Assembly (NCBI GenBank): GCA_030063045.1
Contig: JAQSEB010000142.1
Coordinates: 1,426,001-1,490,000 of the forward strand
Length of the DNA stretch: 64,000 nt
DNA from: Pratylenchus scribneri
Taxonomy: Eukaryota; Nematoda; Chromadorea; Rhabditida; Pratylenchidae
Direction of reading: 5' to 3'
Positions within the stretch are counted from its first letter, which is position 1; each line of letters opens with the position of its first letter. Positions 38,350-50,269 of this stretch are shown here, piece after piece. A program made the translations under genes and the position numbers. The notes beneath the pieces were generated by a model that had not been told where the DNA came from, searched no databases, and worked only from the letters and a program-made list of their open reading frames with translations.

Positions 38350-39452
38350 TTTTGTGAAATTTTTAAAAATTGAAAGTGTAAAATCGGAAAACGTTAAATT
38401 AGATGAAATTCTAAAAAGAAATAAACAATTGACATCGTCTAAAGTAGGATATATGAAGCAATAATGACTATAAAAAAAATTAAGAAATAATTTTTTGAAT
38501 TTGTTTGATAAAACAAGAAAATATTGTTTTATATGAATCTTTTATTTAAATTGTATAAAAATGAAGAAATTAAGTAAATTAAAAAAATCATAGAAAGAAA
38601 AAATGAATGAACGGAATATGAGTTCTATTAAATACAAATTTTGTAATCGCGTGAGAAAGAATATATTGGGTACACTTGGTACGGTACGAAAAAACGTATT
38701 TTTGTCAATTTAATGAACGATAAAAATCAAAAAAGTAACTTTAAAAATTTGCGTGACCATGTACTTAAGATGCCGAGTACATCCAAAATTCGAAGAAAAA
38801 AAGTCTAGATTGGACGTAAAATTTTGTTTGTAAGTTTTAAATTTTTTTTTTGCAATTTTATATAATTTATAAAAATTTGTAGTGAACTGTGTAAAGGATT
38901 TGTATTTTAAAATTCATTTGATGAACATAAGAATAAAATTTTCGTAGATAAATTTTTACAAAATTTTGAATTCATAAAATGAGATGAGTACACGCATTGG
39001 CAAATATTTCAACAATTTTTGCAAATCATTAATACAAATTTTATAACCTTTGTTTAAAGACTTTTTCTGCAGATCATTTTGATATCAAAAAATTTTTAGC
39101 CAGAAAATTTTGAAAAAATAACAAACATTTCCTCATTTTGGCTTAATTTGATGCTTTTTTGGTAAAATTTTTCAATTTCCAGACAATTTTTTTTCTAATA
39201 AACTTTTTTAAGCATTTATTTTAAAATAGGAATAATAATTTTGAAAATAATTCATTATCTTTAAAAAAGGACATTCTCATGTGAATTTTTTTTTGGAGTT
39301 TTTGGCTTAGAGCAGGCCGAATTAACGGAAAAAGTATAGGAATCTCTTATTAAATGAATATTTTTTCAAATAATTTATTTTTTTTTTTGATTGAGTAAGT
39401 CATTAATTAATAAAAAGGAAAGGTATTAAAACCAAGCAAATTTTTATCGAAA
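38350..39452. other. Spacer between two minus-strand genes; no gene seen
   Basis: Very AT-rich. It must contain the promoter of the Srsx-like gene and the 3' end region of the nuclear receptor gene, but I see no motif or exon I can support. Confidence 0.5.
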
Positions 39453-42400
39453 TTATTTGATCAAAGATTTTATAACATATTCGGATGGAATATTTTCAAA
39501 ATAATTTTTTCCTGTTTGGAATATTTCAATATTGGTCAAAATCATTTCAAAATAGCGAACTGCGTGGAAAGCACACTCAATTAGTTGCAAACATTCCGCA
39601 TATCGTTGGGCACCTTTTACTGCATTGCCCGCCTGATGTTGGCAATATTTGAGAAGCAGCTGGGAATAATGACATTGTTCCTTATAAAGCAATTCTCTAG
39701 CATGTGAGGAGAGGCCAGAAATTGCTGAATTAATGGAACATTTTGTTAGCAAAATTATTGTGAGAAATATTTTAAATTTTAGAAGGCGCAATTATGTTTC
39801 AATATATTTTGCACACCCAACGCCCAACCATCAATTATCAAATTATTATTAATTTTTCGATTGAAAATTTTCAAAAATTTAACCTGGATTTGAAAAATAA
39901 ATAGCAATCAGCAATGCGAATTACTCATTTGAAAGCATAGGAATTCGTCGGAATGCCTCAACTGGATGCACAAATACAAATTTCAACATATCCACTAGTC
40001 TAAAAAATAAATTTTATAAAAAAATTCCTAAAATTTACATACTTAGGCATAATCTTGTAAATTTCTTTATATGGATTTATTTGGATCAATCCTTTTGGGC
40101 CGATCACCGCCATTTCCCCCTTTTCAACCGAATAGTATGCAGTAGTGAAATTATTGAATTGATGGCCCAATTCACGGACTATGATTTCCTAAAATTAAAA
40201 TCAGAACAAGTGGAATTATTAAAATCGGAATAGGCTGAATTATTAAAATCAGAACAGGCGGAATTATTAAAATCAGAACAGGCGGAATTATTAAAATCAG
40301 AACAGGTGGAATTATTAAAATCAGAACAGGCGGAATTATTAAAAATCAGAACAGGCGGAATTATTAAAAATCAGAACAGGCGGAATTATTAAAAATCAGA
40401 ACAGGCGGAATTATTAAAAATCAGAACAGGCGGAATTATTAAAATCAGAACAGGCGGAATTATTAAAATCAGAACAGGCGGAATTATTAAAATCAGAACA
40501 GGCGGAATTATTAAAATCAGAACAGGCGGAATTATTAAAATCAGAGCAGGCGGAATTATTAAAATCAGAACAGGCGGAATTATTAAAATCAGAACAGGCG
40601 GAATTAAGATGAGAATAGTCAATTTTTGCATTTATTATGCTTTCAATATTTTTAGGCATTTTATGTACCTTGTCCTTTAGTGTTAATTCACCAAAATATG
40701 GCATTGCTTTCAAAAAGCCAACAACCGCCAAATGATAGACAACGTGGATTTTTCTAATTTTTGGATGCATTTCAGCCATTCCCATTTCGATCATTTCTCT
40801 CTGTAATTGAATATTTTCATCAATGGATGAACGATTATCAATATATGGCTAAAAATATTCAGATTTAATAAATTTATTTGTAAAATATTTACGGAATAAT
40901 AATCAGCCAATGAGAGAATATTTTCCTGGCCATCGAACATTTCTTTAATACCGCTGAATTTATTCAAATAGGAATCAGGCAAATCGAAGCATAGGAAAAA
41001 TATTCTTCTATGCGCATTCAATATTGTTTTCAAATATATAATTCGATCAAAATTCTGTTTTTAAATTAATTTTTATATCAACAATCATATTAATTACCTT
41101 TTGAATTGTTGAATGAAATGTTGGCATTTGCAAATTAGCATTTTCAATAATTTTGTGTTTAATTAAAAACATCTGAAAATAAATATTTTCCTCCAAAAAT
41201 TTAAAATATTATTTTAAAAAATTATTTTATAAAATGAATTATTGAATTAAATTTTAAGTATATTTTTTAAATTATTTTTTAATAAATCAAATTTTACATC
41301 AATTTGGCAAAGCAATGATAGCAATTTGGCCAAATGCTTTGATGCGGATTTTCTTGATTTCATTCTTTTATGAAGAAAATTAAACAATTCTGCCAAAATT
41401 ATCGTCTGGAATTCCTTCCATTCATCGGTAGAAGGGCCTTTAATTATTAGCAATAATATTAAAATAATTTTAAATTAATTTTAATATTTTTACATTTTAT
41501 ACAAATTATTATGGCCATTAAAGCGGAAATTTCCTCCTTTAAAATTTTATGGCTCAATTTTTTAAATTGTTGAATTAAATCAAATTGCTTCTCAATAAAT
41601 TCTCTTTGTTCACTGAAAATTGAATAAAATTAAAAAAATTTTTTTAGGATATTTTAACAAACTTTAAAATTTCGGCTCGATTGATAGATTTTGTCCATTT
41701 CTGGAGGATTTCCCACTTTCTTTCCATATCCATTAAATGTCCGTAAGCAATCATAAATTTTTGGTCATTTTTCAGTGGAAAATGTTTTAAACTCAAATAA
41801 CAAGCGTTCAACAAATTCAAATGGGCAAAACATTCACTGAATACGGCTAACTAAATAATAAATATTATAAAAATTGAATCAATAAAATTGAAAAAAATAA
41901 TTTAAAAATTTTTGGTTTAGGATTAATTTTTACTTAAATTTAAAAAAGCAGAAATTAAAAATTTAATTAATTTATTTCCATTTTTAAATAAAAACAATCA
42001 ACCTTTTTTTCTTTGTCCATCACTGAAAATAATTCCAAACATTCGAGGAATAAATTATAAAACATTGGCCGAATTGACTGCACAAAATTTGGAATATATT
42101 CCAAATTATCAGGCACAAACATCTTTTTTTATTGATTTGATTAAATTTTACAACCAATAAAATAATACCACAATTTCCTCGGAGCCCAAATTGCGATATG
42201 TGCATTGGAAATGAATTTTTTGACTCTGCAAAAAACGACTATAACCGCCCGAAAATTTCTTCAATAAATTCAAAGGGGATGGTGGCACTTTTTTATCCAT
42301 AATTTCCATAGATTCTTTTTCCTCTTCCGACGATGATCCAGCCGAATTTTTCCTTGTACGAAATTCCATTCCAACCAAATTGCATTTTCGTAACCTGCAT

Positions 42401-43053
42401 GCCTTGCACCGTTTACCGATTGAATCTGTTGGAGCAAAAGATTACCTCCAATGAACGGTACCCCCATTTTTGCCTAATCGCGCCGTCACCCTATCAATCA
42501 AATATTGCCCCAATCTGCTTCTTTAAACTCGCTCCTTTCAATTTTAAATGTTCTCTTTCTGGTTCACCTTTCCCCCAACATTTGCGACTTTCTGTTATCA
42601 CATTTTTTCCACACAACAAATAAATATATTTAAAAAAAAGTCCTAATCCCAATCCCCTTAACTTGGGCCACTGGGGGCTTGGGCCCCCGGCGAAGGCTCG
42701 AGGCGAGAGCTTATACCCAGTTTCGCCTCGAAATACTCTAGTCCTGGGAATAAGGAATATAAAAATTAATCACAGAATAGCATTCTATATTTATTGATGA
42801 TTTTTGATGATTACCAAATTTGATATTGCATTGGTTGGTTCTGGTAATGCATCTGTACGCGCTCTTCTCAATCACACATCGCCTTAAGGGAAATTTAAAT
42901 GAATGGAATTTTATAATGAAATGAAAACTTGAAAAATGCAGCGCAAGGGCGGCAAGTGACAACGCCAAAATGTTGGCCATGAGCCGCTTTCGAGCAAATG
43001 AGACATTGCAAATCTTTGTAGGCCGTGAAATGTGTGGCTCCATTTGATGACAT
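39453..43053 (-). CDS. Nuclear hormone receptor (13 exons, about 640 aa)
   Basis: Exons: 43053-42929, 42882-42815, 42425-42172, 42122-42003, 41850-41663, 41612-41494, 41437-41298, 41172-41098, 41054-40893, 40848-40669, 40188-40043, 39999-about 39924, 39724-39453. The first two-and-a-half encode a C4-type double zinc finger: CLICSKAAHGQHFGVVTCRP with CAAFFK, then CVIEKSAYRCITRTNQCNIK and CKACRLRKCNLVGMEFRTRK. A variable hinge follows, then a divergent ligand-binding domain (HLAVVGFLKAMPYFGELTLK; YYSVEKGEMAVIGPKG; SHARELLYKEQCHYSQLLLK). The CRPCAAFFK P-box is of the kind seen in expanded nematode NHRs; it predicts a DNA-binding transcription factor, ligand unknown. Junctions 1-11 keep phase. 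The last does not: exon 12 reads SNE then TAA at 39921, and the only GT donor leaves phase 2 where exon 13 needs phase 1. A 1-nt error, unusual splice site or early decay could explain it. Confidence 0.88.
40199..40610. repeat. Minisatellite, 24-bp unit, in an NHR intron
   Basis: About 17 copies of ggcggaattattaaaatcag + aaca, some with an extra A (25 bp). It lies in the intron between exons 10 and 11. Because 24 is a multiple of three it opens frames (NNSACSDF repeats) that are not taken as coding. Confidence 0.93.
42478..42722 (+). repeat. Dispersed element in NHR intron 2, shared with the Srt intron
   Basis: Related to 27745-28010: ctatcaatcaaatattgccc, caatctgcttctttaaactc, a run of cacacaacaaataaatat, then a GC-rich end (ggcgaaggctcgaggcgaga). 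Same orientation and internal order, so two insertions of one element. Confidence 0.6.
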
Positions 43054-44792
43054 AATTCTTCCCTTTTTTGATAAAGATTAAATTATAAATATTAAATATT
43101 AAATGATTACCAATTTTATTTAAAAAATACCAAATTAATATATAGAAGAATGAAAAATGAGTCTGGTTATTTGGTTTAAAACATTTACTGAGAAAATTGG
43201 CCAAATTGAGAAGGGAAAATCAATATGAGGTTGTATGTATGTGGTTTATGTTTAAGAGGAAATTGGATGAGGCGTGAGAGAATGTACAAATACAAACGGA
43301 GAGAGAGAGACAAGCTAAAAGACTATGGCCACAATAATGTGCAAACAAACTATAATTAACGGGAAATTGGCCAATCTCACTTCATTGAGGCAAAATTCTA
43401 GTGTAAATTTGACAGTTGGGATATTCCAATTTTAATGTAATTGAATGAAAAAATAGTCAAAGAATTAATGAAATCAAAATTAGTCAAATTAAGTATATTA
43501 TTTTTGTCAAATTTTTAATATAATTTAAAATTTAAAAAAATTTTAGTTTCGTTAATTTTTTCAAGTTTAAGACTTTCTGGCCTGATGATTTTCGAGATCC
43601 TTCTTAAAACTTGTATTTTGATGACACATTTAAAATAAATCCTTTTTTTCACAAAAGTCCCAACCGGTTTCGAGTTTAGCCAAAACCAAAAATGGTTTCA
43701 AAAATTGAACTTTTTCCTTTTGATTTTAGGGTTTTGGGCAAGGAGAGAGGGGGGTAAGTTAGAGTCATAGCTACAAAATAATATATGGTTTATGAGGTCT
43801 CTCAAAACCCAGGGCTGTGGAAGCCTGCAAAATTGGTAGCTAGGCTGGGAAGAGTGGTAGAAGTTGGACGGAAGTCGTGGGTTCGAATCCCAGCAACCGC
43901 CATTAAATTTTTTGTTTTTTTTTTGATGAACAAAGATGAGAAATGTGTTTTTTTAGGCTTGGAAACCATTTTTTGGGGTGAGCAAGCGATTTAATATAGC
44001 TGAACATTGGAATTGGATGGAAAATTCAAAGACAAAGATCACCTCATCCATTCATATAAAATACATCCATTCAACCGGCAATTTTTTTTGTCAATTCTAA
44101 TAATCATATTTATTAGTTAAATTAGTTTTTTCAGTGTCACCTGCCTCTCAATTTCGCGACATTGACATGAAAGGGAATTGGTCGAAAGTCGTTGTCAAAG
44201 ATCGTATTAAAATACTTCCTCATTATTTTTTGTTGCCAAAAATGGGCATATTCACATTTATATCCGCATTTTTTATTGTATTCTTATGAATTTGTAATTT
44301 TATTTTCCATTAAAAATATAAATTTAGGTGTTTTCGATGGTGGAGAATCCGAATTTAACATTAGTCTTTCATTAGGTTTACTGATTGCAATGTTATCGGT
44401 TCATAAACCAGTTTCAAAAAATTGAATTTTCGTATTTTGTTTTGAGTCATATTACTATAAACATTCGACGCGCCTCGATGAGCTGAGAAGGAATCTGCAA
44501 TCGTTTATTCATAAAATTCTTAATTAAAAAGTAATGGCCATTTAAATTTATATAAGCTGCTTAATGAACAGTATCACTTAAATGGCCATAACTTTTTTAT
44601 TTTGAGCAAATTCATTATATCAACTCATCATGGTGCGTAGTATGATTATAATATGACTCAAAATACCAAGGTTCAATTTCATTCGCTAAAGAGCAATGGG
44701 ACAAATTTTTGAACTTTACAAATCCTCAATTAAAAAAAAAACAAATAAATAATTAAATAGATAAAAATTTAAAAAAATAATTTTTGAGAAAA
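43054..44792. other. Spacer upstream of NHR and third Srt gene
   Basis: It must contain the NHR promoter (minus) and the Srt promoter (plus). A tRNA-like segment lies at 43830-43902 and a partial palindrome with acgcgcctcgatgagct (family-1 landmark) around 44455-44660. No exon is supported. Confidence 0.5.
43830..43902 (+). pseudogene. tRNA-like segment with A and B boxes (tRNA relic or SINE head)
   Basis: GGTTCGAATCC (43880-43890) matches the B-box consensus exactly. TAGCTAGGCTGG (43837-43848) matches the A box except at one base. They are 43 bp apart, as in a tRNA gene. The acceptor arms (AAATTGG and CAACCGC) do not pair and no anticodon stem forms, so this is a decayed tRNA gene or tRNA-derived element. 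Confidence 0.4.
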
Positions 44793-44864
44793 ATGGAAAT
44801 ATATTTGTTTGAGCCGACTAAATTCCAGCTGCTCTACAATTGTAGTAGCTATTCAGTCGAGCAG

Positions 44865-45564
44865 GGGAGTTATTCTCATCTCCGGATTTATTAAATCGCG
44901 ATTTAGCCATAAATCGCGATTTAATAAATCTGGATTTAAAAATTTCTTAAATCGTTATTCTCATGTCGAATCGCGATTTACTAAATCGGAATTTATTAAA
45001 TCCGGATTTAGACAAGGAAAAAGAGGAAAATCAAAGGAAAATAAATAAATAAATGAGAAAATTTGTAAAATAACGTTCAAATAAGGTTAAATTTTTTCTT
45101 TTGAATTAATAAATTGCCAGAAATATTTTTCTCACAAAAAAGGCAAAAAATTGGAAAAATGGAAAAAAATTAATTTTAATGAAATTTAATTTAAAATTAT
45201 TTTTAAATGATAGATAAACATATTCTTATCATTTTAAAAAATATTTGACTCAATTATAATTAAAAATAAATTTTTTATGATTTTTTAACTGCTAAATCCA
45301 TGCTAAATCGTGCCTCGGATTAGGATTTAAATTCCCCTTATAAAAATAAATCCCGATTTATTGGAAAAAGATGAGAATACGAAAATTTGATTTAGGGGTC
45401 TAAATCGCGATTTAGTGGAGCTTAAATCTCGATTTAATAAATCGCGATTTAGCCTAAATCACGATTTAAGATCTGAAGATGAGAATAGCGATTTAGAAAA
45501 TTAAATCGCGATTTAAGAAATAAATCCGGATTTAGCAATAAATCCGGAGATGAGAATAAGTCCC
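44865..45564. mobile_element. 700-bp TIR element inserted in an Srt exon, 3-bp target duplication
   Basis: Terminal inverted repeats GGGAGTTATTCTCATCTCCG and its mirror CGGAGATGAGAATAAGTCCC agree at all but one position. CAG flanks both sides (44862-44864 and 45565-45567). Removing element plus one CAG restores the paralogue's exon exactly. Inside are many copies of aaatcgcgattta in both orientations. A 3-bp duplication with GGG ends suits a PIF/Harbinger-like miniature element; an AG duplication with GGGG ends is the alternative. No transposase. Confidence 0.92.
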
Positions 45565-45834
45565 CAGATCCCATTGGAAGAGAGACGGCAAATTGTGCTA
45601 GAGACCATTCACGCCGCACTTTCTCTACTGTTTGTGGTAATGCAAAATTATTACATAAAATAACATTTATTGAATAATTTAAAAATACTTTCCACGAAGA
45701 AAAGTTTAACCGTTTTACTTATAGCTAATCATGGTTAAAATTGATTTTGACATTTTTTTAATTGAAATTATCCTTTTTTTTTGATAAAAAAATAGTTACT
45801 AATAGAGTATGTCCCCTAAGAGGGAATGAGGATA

Positions 45835-46570
45835 ATGATTAAGAAAATGATGAAGATGATAATGATGAGGGGAAGATGATAATGATGAAGAAGATGATGA
45901 GGATGAAGATGATAATGATGAAGAAGATGATAAGGATGAAGATGATAATGATGAAGAAGATGATGAGGATGAAGATGATAATGATGAAGAAGATGATAAG
46001 GATGAAGATGATAATGATGAAGAAGATGATGAGGATGAAGATGATAATGATGAAGAAGATGATAAGGATGAAGATGATAATGATGAAGAAGATGATAAGG
46101 ATGAAGATGATAATGATGAAGAAGATGATGAGGATGAAGATGATAATGATGAAGAAGATGATAAGGATGAAGATGATAATGATGAAGAAGATGATAAGGA
46201 TGAAGATGATAATGATGAAGAAGATGATAAGGATGAAGATGATAATGATGAAGAAGATGATGAGGATGAAGATGATAATGATGAAGAAGATGATAAGGAT
46301 GAAGATGATAATGATGAAGAAGATGATAAGGATGAAGATGATAATGATGAAGAAGATGATAAGGATGAAGATGATAATGATGAAGAAGATGATAAGGATG
46401 AAGATGATAATGATGAAGAAGATGATAAGGATGAAGATGATAATGATGAAGAAGATGATAAGGATGAAGATGATGAGGATGAAGATGATAGTGATGATGG
46501 TGATGATGAGGATGAAGATGATAGTGATGATGGTGATGATGAGAATGAAGATGATGATGATGTTGATTTA
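45835..46570. repeat. Minisatellite, 33-bp unit, in Srt intron 1
   Basis: About 18 copies of gatgataatgatgaagaaga + tgataaggatgaa, with an aag/gag variant in an irregular pattern. It opens 247- and 274-codon frames on the two strands (MIMMKKMIRMK and HLHPYHLLHHY repeats). Both arise from a 33-bp period and it lies in an intron, so neither is called a gene. Confidence 0.93.
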
Positions 46571-46984
46571 TGTCACTCAGTTCATCTTCTTCATCATCAT
46601 CATTATCCTCATCCTTTAACTCATAGGGGACAAACTCCATATTCTTGAGATGTTAATTTTTTTTACTCAAGTCACAAGTCCTAAAAATGCTGTATTAAAT
46701 TTTATCGAAAATTTAATATAAAATTAACATTTACAGCTATTTTACATCCCATGTGTGCCTGCTCTTTGGCGTCACCGGGAGCAGAGTTGTTTCAAAATTA
46801 TGTTTTGTATTTCTTTGATTGACATATCCTCCCTTGTCGATAACTTTATGCTCGGCATTTTGGGCATCCAAGGCTCCGTCTATTGCTCAAGTCCACAATT
46901 GATCTACTTTTCTGGTGTCTATGGAAATTGTGAGTGTGTAAATTTATGCACAAATAATTAGTGAATATTATAAAACATTTTGTT

Positions 46985-47313
46985 CTTTTACAGTTCCTCT
47001 TCCGATCAACAATTATGAGTCCAATTAACAAAATAATTATGAGTCCCTTGAAAAATTATGCGTCCAAAAACCTAAATCCTTTACCTTAAACCCATCCGAG
47101 CCCTATCCTAAACTCCATCTTCCACCAGAGCCTACCTCTCTAGTTTAAGTTAGGCTAGGATTGGGGTTTTAGGGTAAGGTAGGATTTAGTTATAAGGCAA
47201 AATAAAATGTGCAATTTTTAATGGGACTCATAAAATATTATTAAAAATTGTTGTCACTCTAAAACGTTTATTGGACTCATAATTGTAAATTGGACGCAGG
47301 AACTGTAAAAGAA
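46985..47313. mobile_element. Inverted-repeat element in Srt intron 2
   Basis: Ends ttttacagttcct and aggaactgtaaaa mirror each other; the inner arms carry caattatgagtccaat and its mirror ggactcataattg. The centre has ccctatcctaa and gttaggctagg strings like the elements at 28823 and 47838. About 330 bp. Confidence 0.75.
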
Positions 47314-47837
47314 CTAAAACATTTGCATAAATTTTTGTGCAAATCTTTTCTGGGACAATACAGGCAGGACGAAATTTTTTAAACAGCTTGGTTGCAAAGG
47401 AATATTTTTCAAAATGCATGGTTGTGGTTAGATAATAGATTTCACCGATATTTCGGTGAACATGTATTTCTCACATGTACTAATTTGTTTATAGCATTTA
47501 TATATTTTTTATTTACAGTCTTTTACGCATTTGAAACGTCTGCGACCGTTTTCTTGGCCGCCACTCGTTGCTTGGAAATGTGTCGTCCACATTTTGCCAA
47601 AACCCTATTTGAAGGCAATAAAACATGGGTTTGCATTTTTAATGTTACTCACACACATCCGACTCTTTTCCTCTCATCAGTTCTGGCTTATACTCATTTT
47701 TGTCTATGCAATTTATTTCATGTTTGTTGACAGTGCCTGCCTTTTCAGCGCAATAAACTATGGGTGCGATTTTAACCCGCATGCTTATTACATTGACGGA
47801 ATGGATGAATTGGTTAGAATTAGAATTTTGTTACTAA

Positions 47838-48290
47838 TTTGTTAGGGGGGAGGGGTTGGGGGACAAAATCTTAATGGGGGAGTGGGACAGGGGCACCCTA
47901 AAAATATTATTCTGCCTCCCTCGATATATTAAGAAGTGATAGAACAGAAGACCTACCATAATGAAATTTTGTCCTGTTTTAACCCTAAACCCTATTTACC
48001 CCTAACCTAATCTTATCCTACCCATAAAACCCATCCAGCCCAACCCAAATCTAACCCTAACCTACCCTAAATATGGTTTGCCTAAATCCCTAACAAAGTT
48101 TAGGGTATGGTAGGGTAGGTCCGGATGGTTTTAGGGGTAGGGTAAGTTTAGGTTAGGGGTACGGTTAGGTTAGACATTTAGCGTTTAGAATTTCTTCTTG
48201 TTTACTTTTTTGTTCCCTAAAGTATTGAATAAGACAGAATAATAAATTTTAGTGTGCTCCCCCATCCCGTTAACAGACTAATACCAGAAT
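47838..48290. mobile_element. Inverted-repeat element in Srt intron 4, related to that at 28823
   Basis: Left end ttgttaggggggaggggttg with aatattattctgcctccc is mirrored by cagaataataaattttagtg and cccccatcccgttaacag. The interior is degenerate ccctaaacc and ggtagggtagg strings. Same end sequence type as the element in the first Srt gene. Confidence 0.7.
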
Positions 48291-48807
48291 TTTTTATACT
48301 GGAATAGAACAATTTTAATTCCTTTTTTACCCCCCAGTATACAAGTCCGATCGAGTTGGTGCATGATGTCACTGTGCCAATTTTGATACTGCTATTTTAC
48401 CTTATATTCATGATTTCCTTCTTCAAAAAACAACAATTGGGCAGTCAATCGGCTTGGAATTCTCAAGAAACAAAAGTACAAAAATTAATTATATTTTATT
48501 CGCTTTATTCAAATTCAGCAAGTTTTCATCCAAATCCTCTTGATTAGTGCCCTCAATGCGTCTATCTGTGTCTCCTATGTCCTATTGATGTTCATAGAAG
48601 TGAACACAGTGGTCTCAATAATTTTTGGGACATTAGGCTCATTGTTGATTCAATGTACGTTTTTAAGGTTTCATCTGAATTGCCCATTTATCCCAATAAT
48701 AGCTTAGTGGGTTTGAACACAAAAAATGAGTTTATAAGATTCCAATTTTTATAAGATATAGATGAAGGATTCAGTGCCGTATTAACAAAAAGTCTTTATA
48801 TTTATGT

Positions 48808-49192
48808 AACAGATTACATTGGAAATTAGCTAATTCCGGAATAAGCTAGCTAGCTAATTTTGGAAATCTCAGCTTCTAGGCATCGTACAGACTCGAGAGT
48901 AGGCTCATTCGATTCGCCATGGTCGATTTACTCTATGAAATTTTAATTACAGATCAGTTTAGGGGCTAGAGTTATGGTTAAGGGCGGCATGGGTTTTAGG
49001 GGCTTTGGGCTAGGGTTTAAGGCAAATGTCTGGAATTGAAATTTCATATACTAGTAAATCGACCATTTCGAATCGAATGAGCCTACTCTCGAGTTTGTAT
49101 GATGCCTAGAAGCCAAGATTTCCAAAATTAGCTAGCTAGCTAATTCCGGAATTAGCTAAATTTCCAATATTAGCTGTAACATTTATGGTGCG
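48808..49192. mobile_element. Inverted-repeat element in Srt intron 6
   Basis: Long arms pair closely: ggaaattagctaattccgga, agctagctagctaattttgg and ctcgagagtaggctcattcg on the left, with mirrored copies to 49192. About 385 bp, no frame of interest. Confidence 0.85.
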
Positions 49193-49194
49193 GT

Positions 49195-49490
49195 TTTTTG
49201 GCCATAAATCAATTTTTTGAGTATAACTTTTTTGTGCTTGATCCTAAACCCTCAAAACTTATACTAAATACAGCTCATCGAGATGCATCGATTGATATTT
49301 CATGGTTTGGCCAAAATTCAAAGTATTAAATCGTTAAGACACTATTTTGATTTTGGGTTTCAACTTTTAGTTTTGAACCAAACTCGGACAAACTATGTCG
49401 ATGGGCTCTATAAATTGGGAATAAGATTTAGAAGTCAAAGAGCAAGCACAATAACAGTTATTACGTTATGTACAAAATGAACCGATTTTA
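49195..49490. mobile_element. Palindromic element, family 1 (copy d), in Srt intron 6
   Basis: Carries ttttgtgcttgatcctaaac, agctcatcgagatgcatcga and, on the right, aactatgtcgatgggctcta. It is more diverged than other family-1 copies and lies directly after the preceding element. Confidence 0.6.
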
Positions 49491-49504
49491 TGGATACAAA
49501 AAAC

Positions 49505-49845
49505 GGTCAGCCAACATTTACAGACGAAACCTTCTGCTGCTGGTGTAGATGGTGGTAAAGCCGCTGTGGCATTGATGGCATTTTATTAGACATAAAATTA
49601 GCTACAAAATGATATCAAATACATTGTTCAATTTTGAATATTCACCGAGTTATAGCCAAAAATGGATAAAAACAAAATTTTAATTAAATAAACGGTCTTT
49701 TTGGCCAAACTCGGTGAATATTTAATATTTTTCAATGTATTTGATATCATTTTGTAGCTAATTTTATGCTTATTAATACCTCATAAACAATTCCACAGCA
49801 GATATACCACCATCTGCACTAAAAGTTTCGTCTACAAATGAGTTA
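49505..49845. mobile_element. Palindromic element, family 2 (copy b), in Srt intron 6
   Basis: Arms catttacagacgaaaccttc and gatatcaaatacattgttca pair with ttcaatgtatttgatatcat and ttttcgtctacaaatg. It is the third element in one 1.3-kb intron. Confidence 0.8.
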
Positions 49846-50269
49846 ACACCAAAAAAAAAACTTATTTCATTTATAAATATATCTTCCGACTTAGTTATTG
49901 TTGTCCTTATGCTATAAATAAATAATATTTTGAATAAGGATTTTATTTTAGCCCTCCCATCAATTCTTTGCTTGACCGTTAACCGCACCATAAGAAAAGA
50001 ATGTGTGGCAATTTTCAAGCAAATGGCCTGCCTGAAGCCTCATCCGAATCGTGTGATTGACATTCCAACTTCATCTGCATTCATTCTGGTTTCCAATTCA
50101 CAAAATCGAACGCTTAGAAATACAAGTGCAAGAATCTGAATGCAATTTGTTATTTCTTTTGGCAACTTTTATTAAAAAGAGGAAAAGTGAGATTATTAAA
50201 AGGATTTATTGTTATTTATTATATCGTTATTCTGGCTCAATTTATATAGCATTAAGCGAAGATGAACGT

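Larger units (their letters stand above)
44793..50139 (+). pseudogene. Serpentine chemoreceptor, Srt class, interrupted by a 700-bp element in exon 1
   Basis: Without the insertion the gene is intact: 44793-44864 plus 45568-45636, then 46737-46929, 47519-47628, 47681-47812, 48338-48475, 48519-48654 and 49952-50139, all in phase, 345 aa. It is a close paralogue of the gene at 32189 (PALWRHREQSCFKIMFCISL; FETSATVFLAATRCLEMCRP; CLTVNRTIRKECVAIFKQMA) with identical intron positions. The element at 44865-45564 splits exon 1 after VEQ; reading through gives a stop after nine codons. Splicing it out between the nearest GT (44869) and the CAG at 45567 would leave 4 extra nt and break the frame. So it is probably a recent insertional pseudogene, unless it is spliced some other way. 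Its introns are filled by at least five more elements and a minisatellite. Confidence 0.85.

Noticed and set aside
39453..39791. Apparent small secreted protein starting with a hydrophobic leader
   Set aside because: The frame begins with TTG, not ATG, just after a stop. An acceptor at 39725 lies inside the leader, and the rest matches helices 10-12 of a nuclear receptor ligand-binding domain, so it is the receptor's last exon.
40389..40794. Frames of repeated NNSACSDF and LILIIPPV
   Set aside because: 24-bp minisatellite in an intron of the nuclear receptor; the neighbouring real exon (40848-40669) explains the conserved part.
45816..46640. His-rich 274-codon frame read as a metal-binding protein
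   Set aside because: Product of the 33-bp intron minisatellite; no start context, splice links or conserved flanks.
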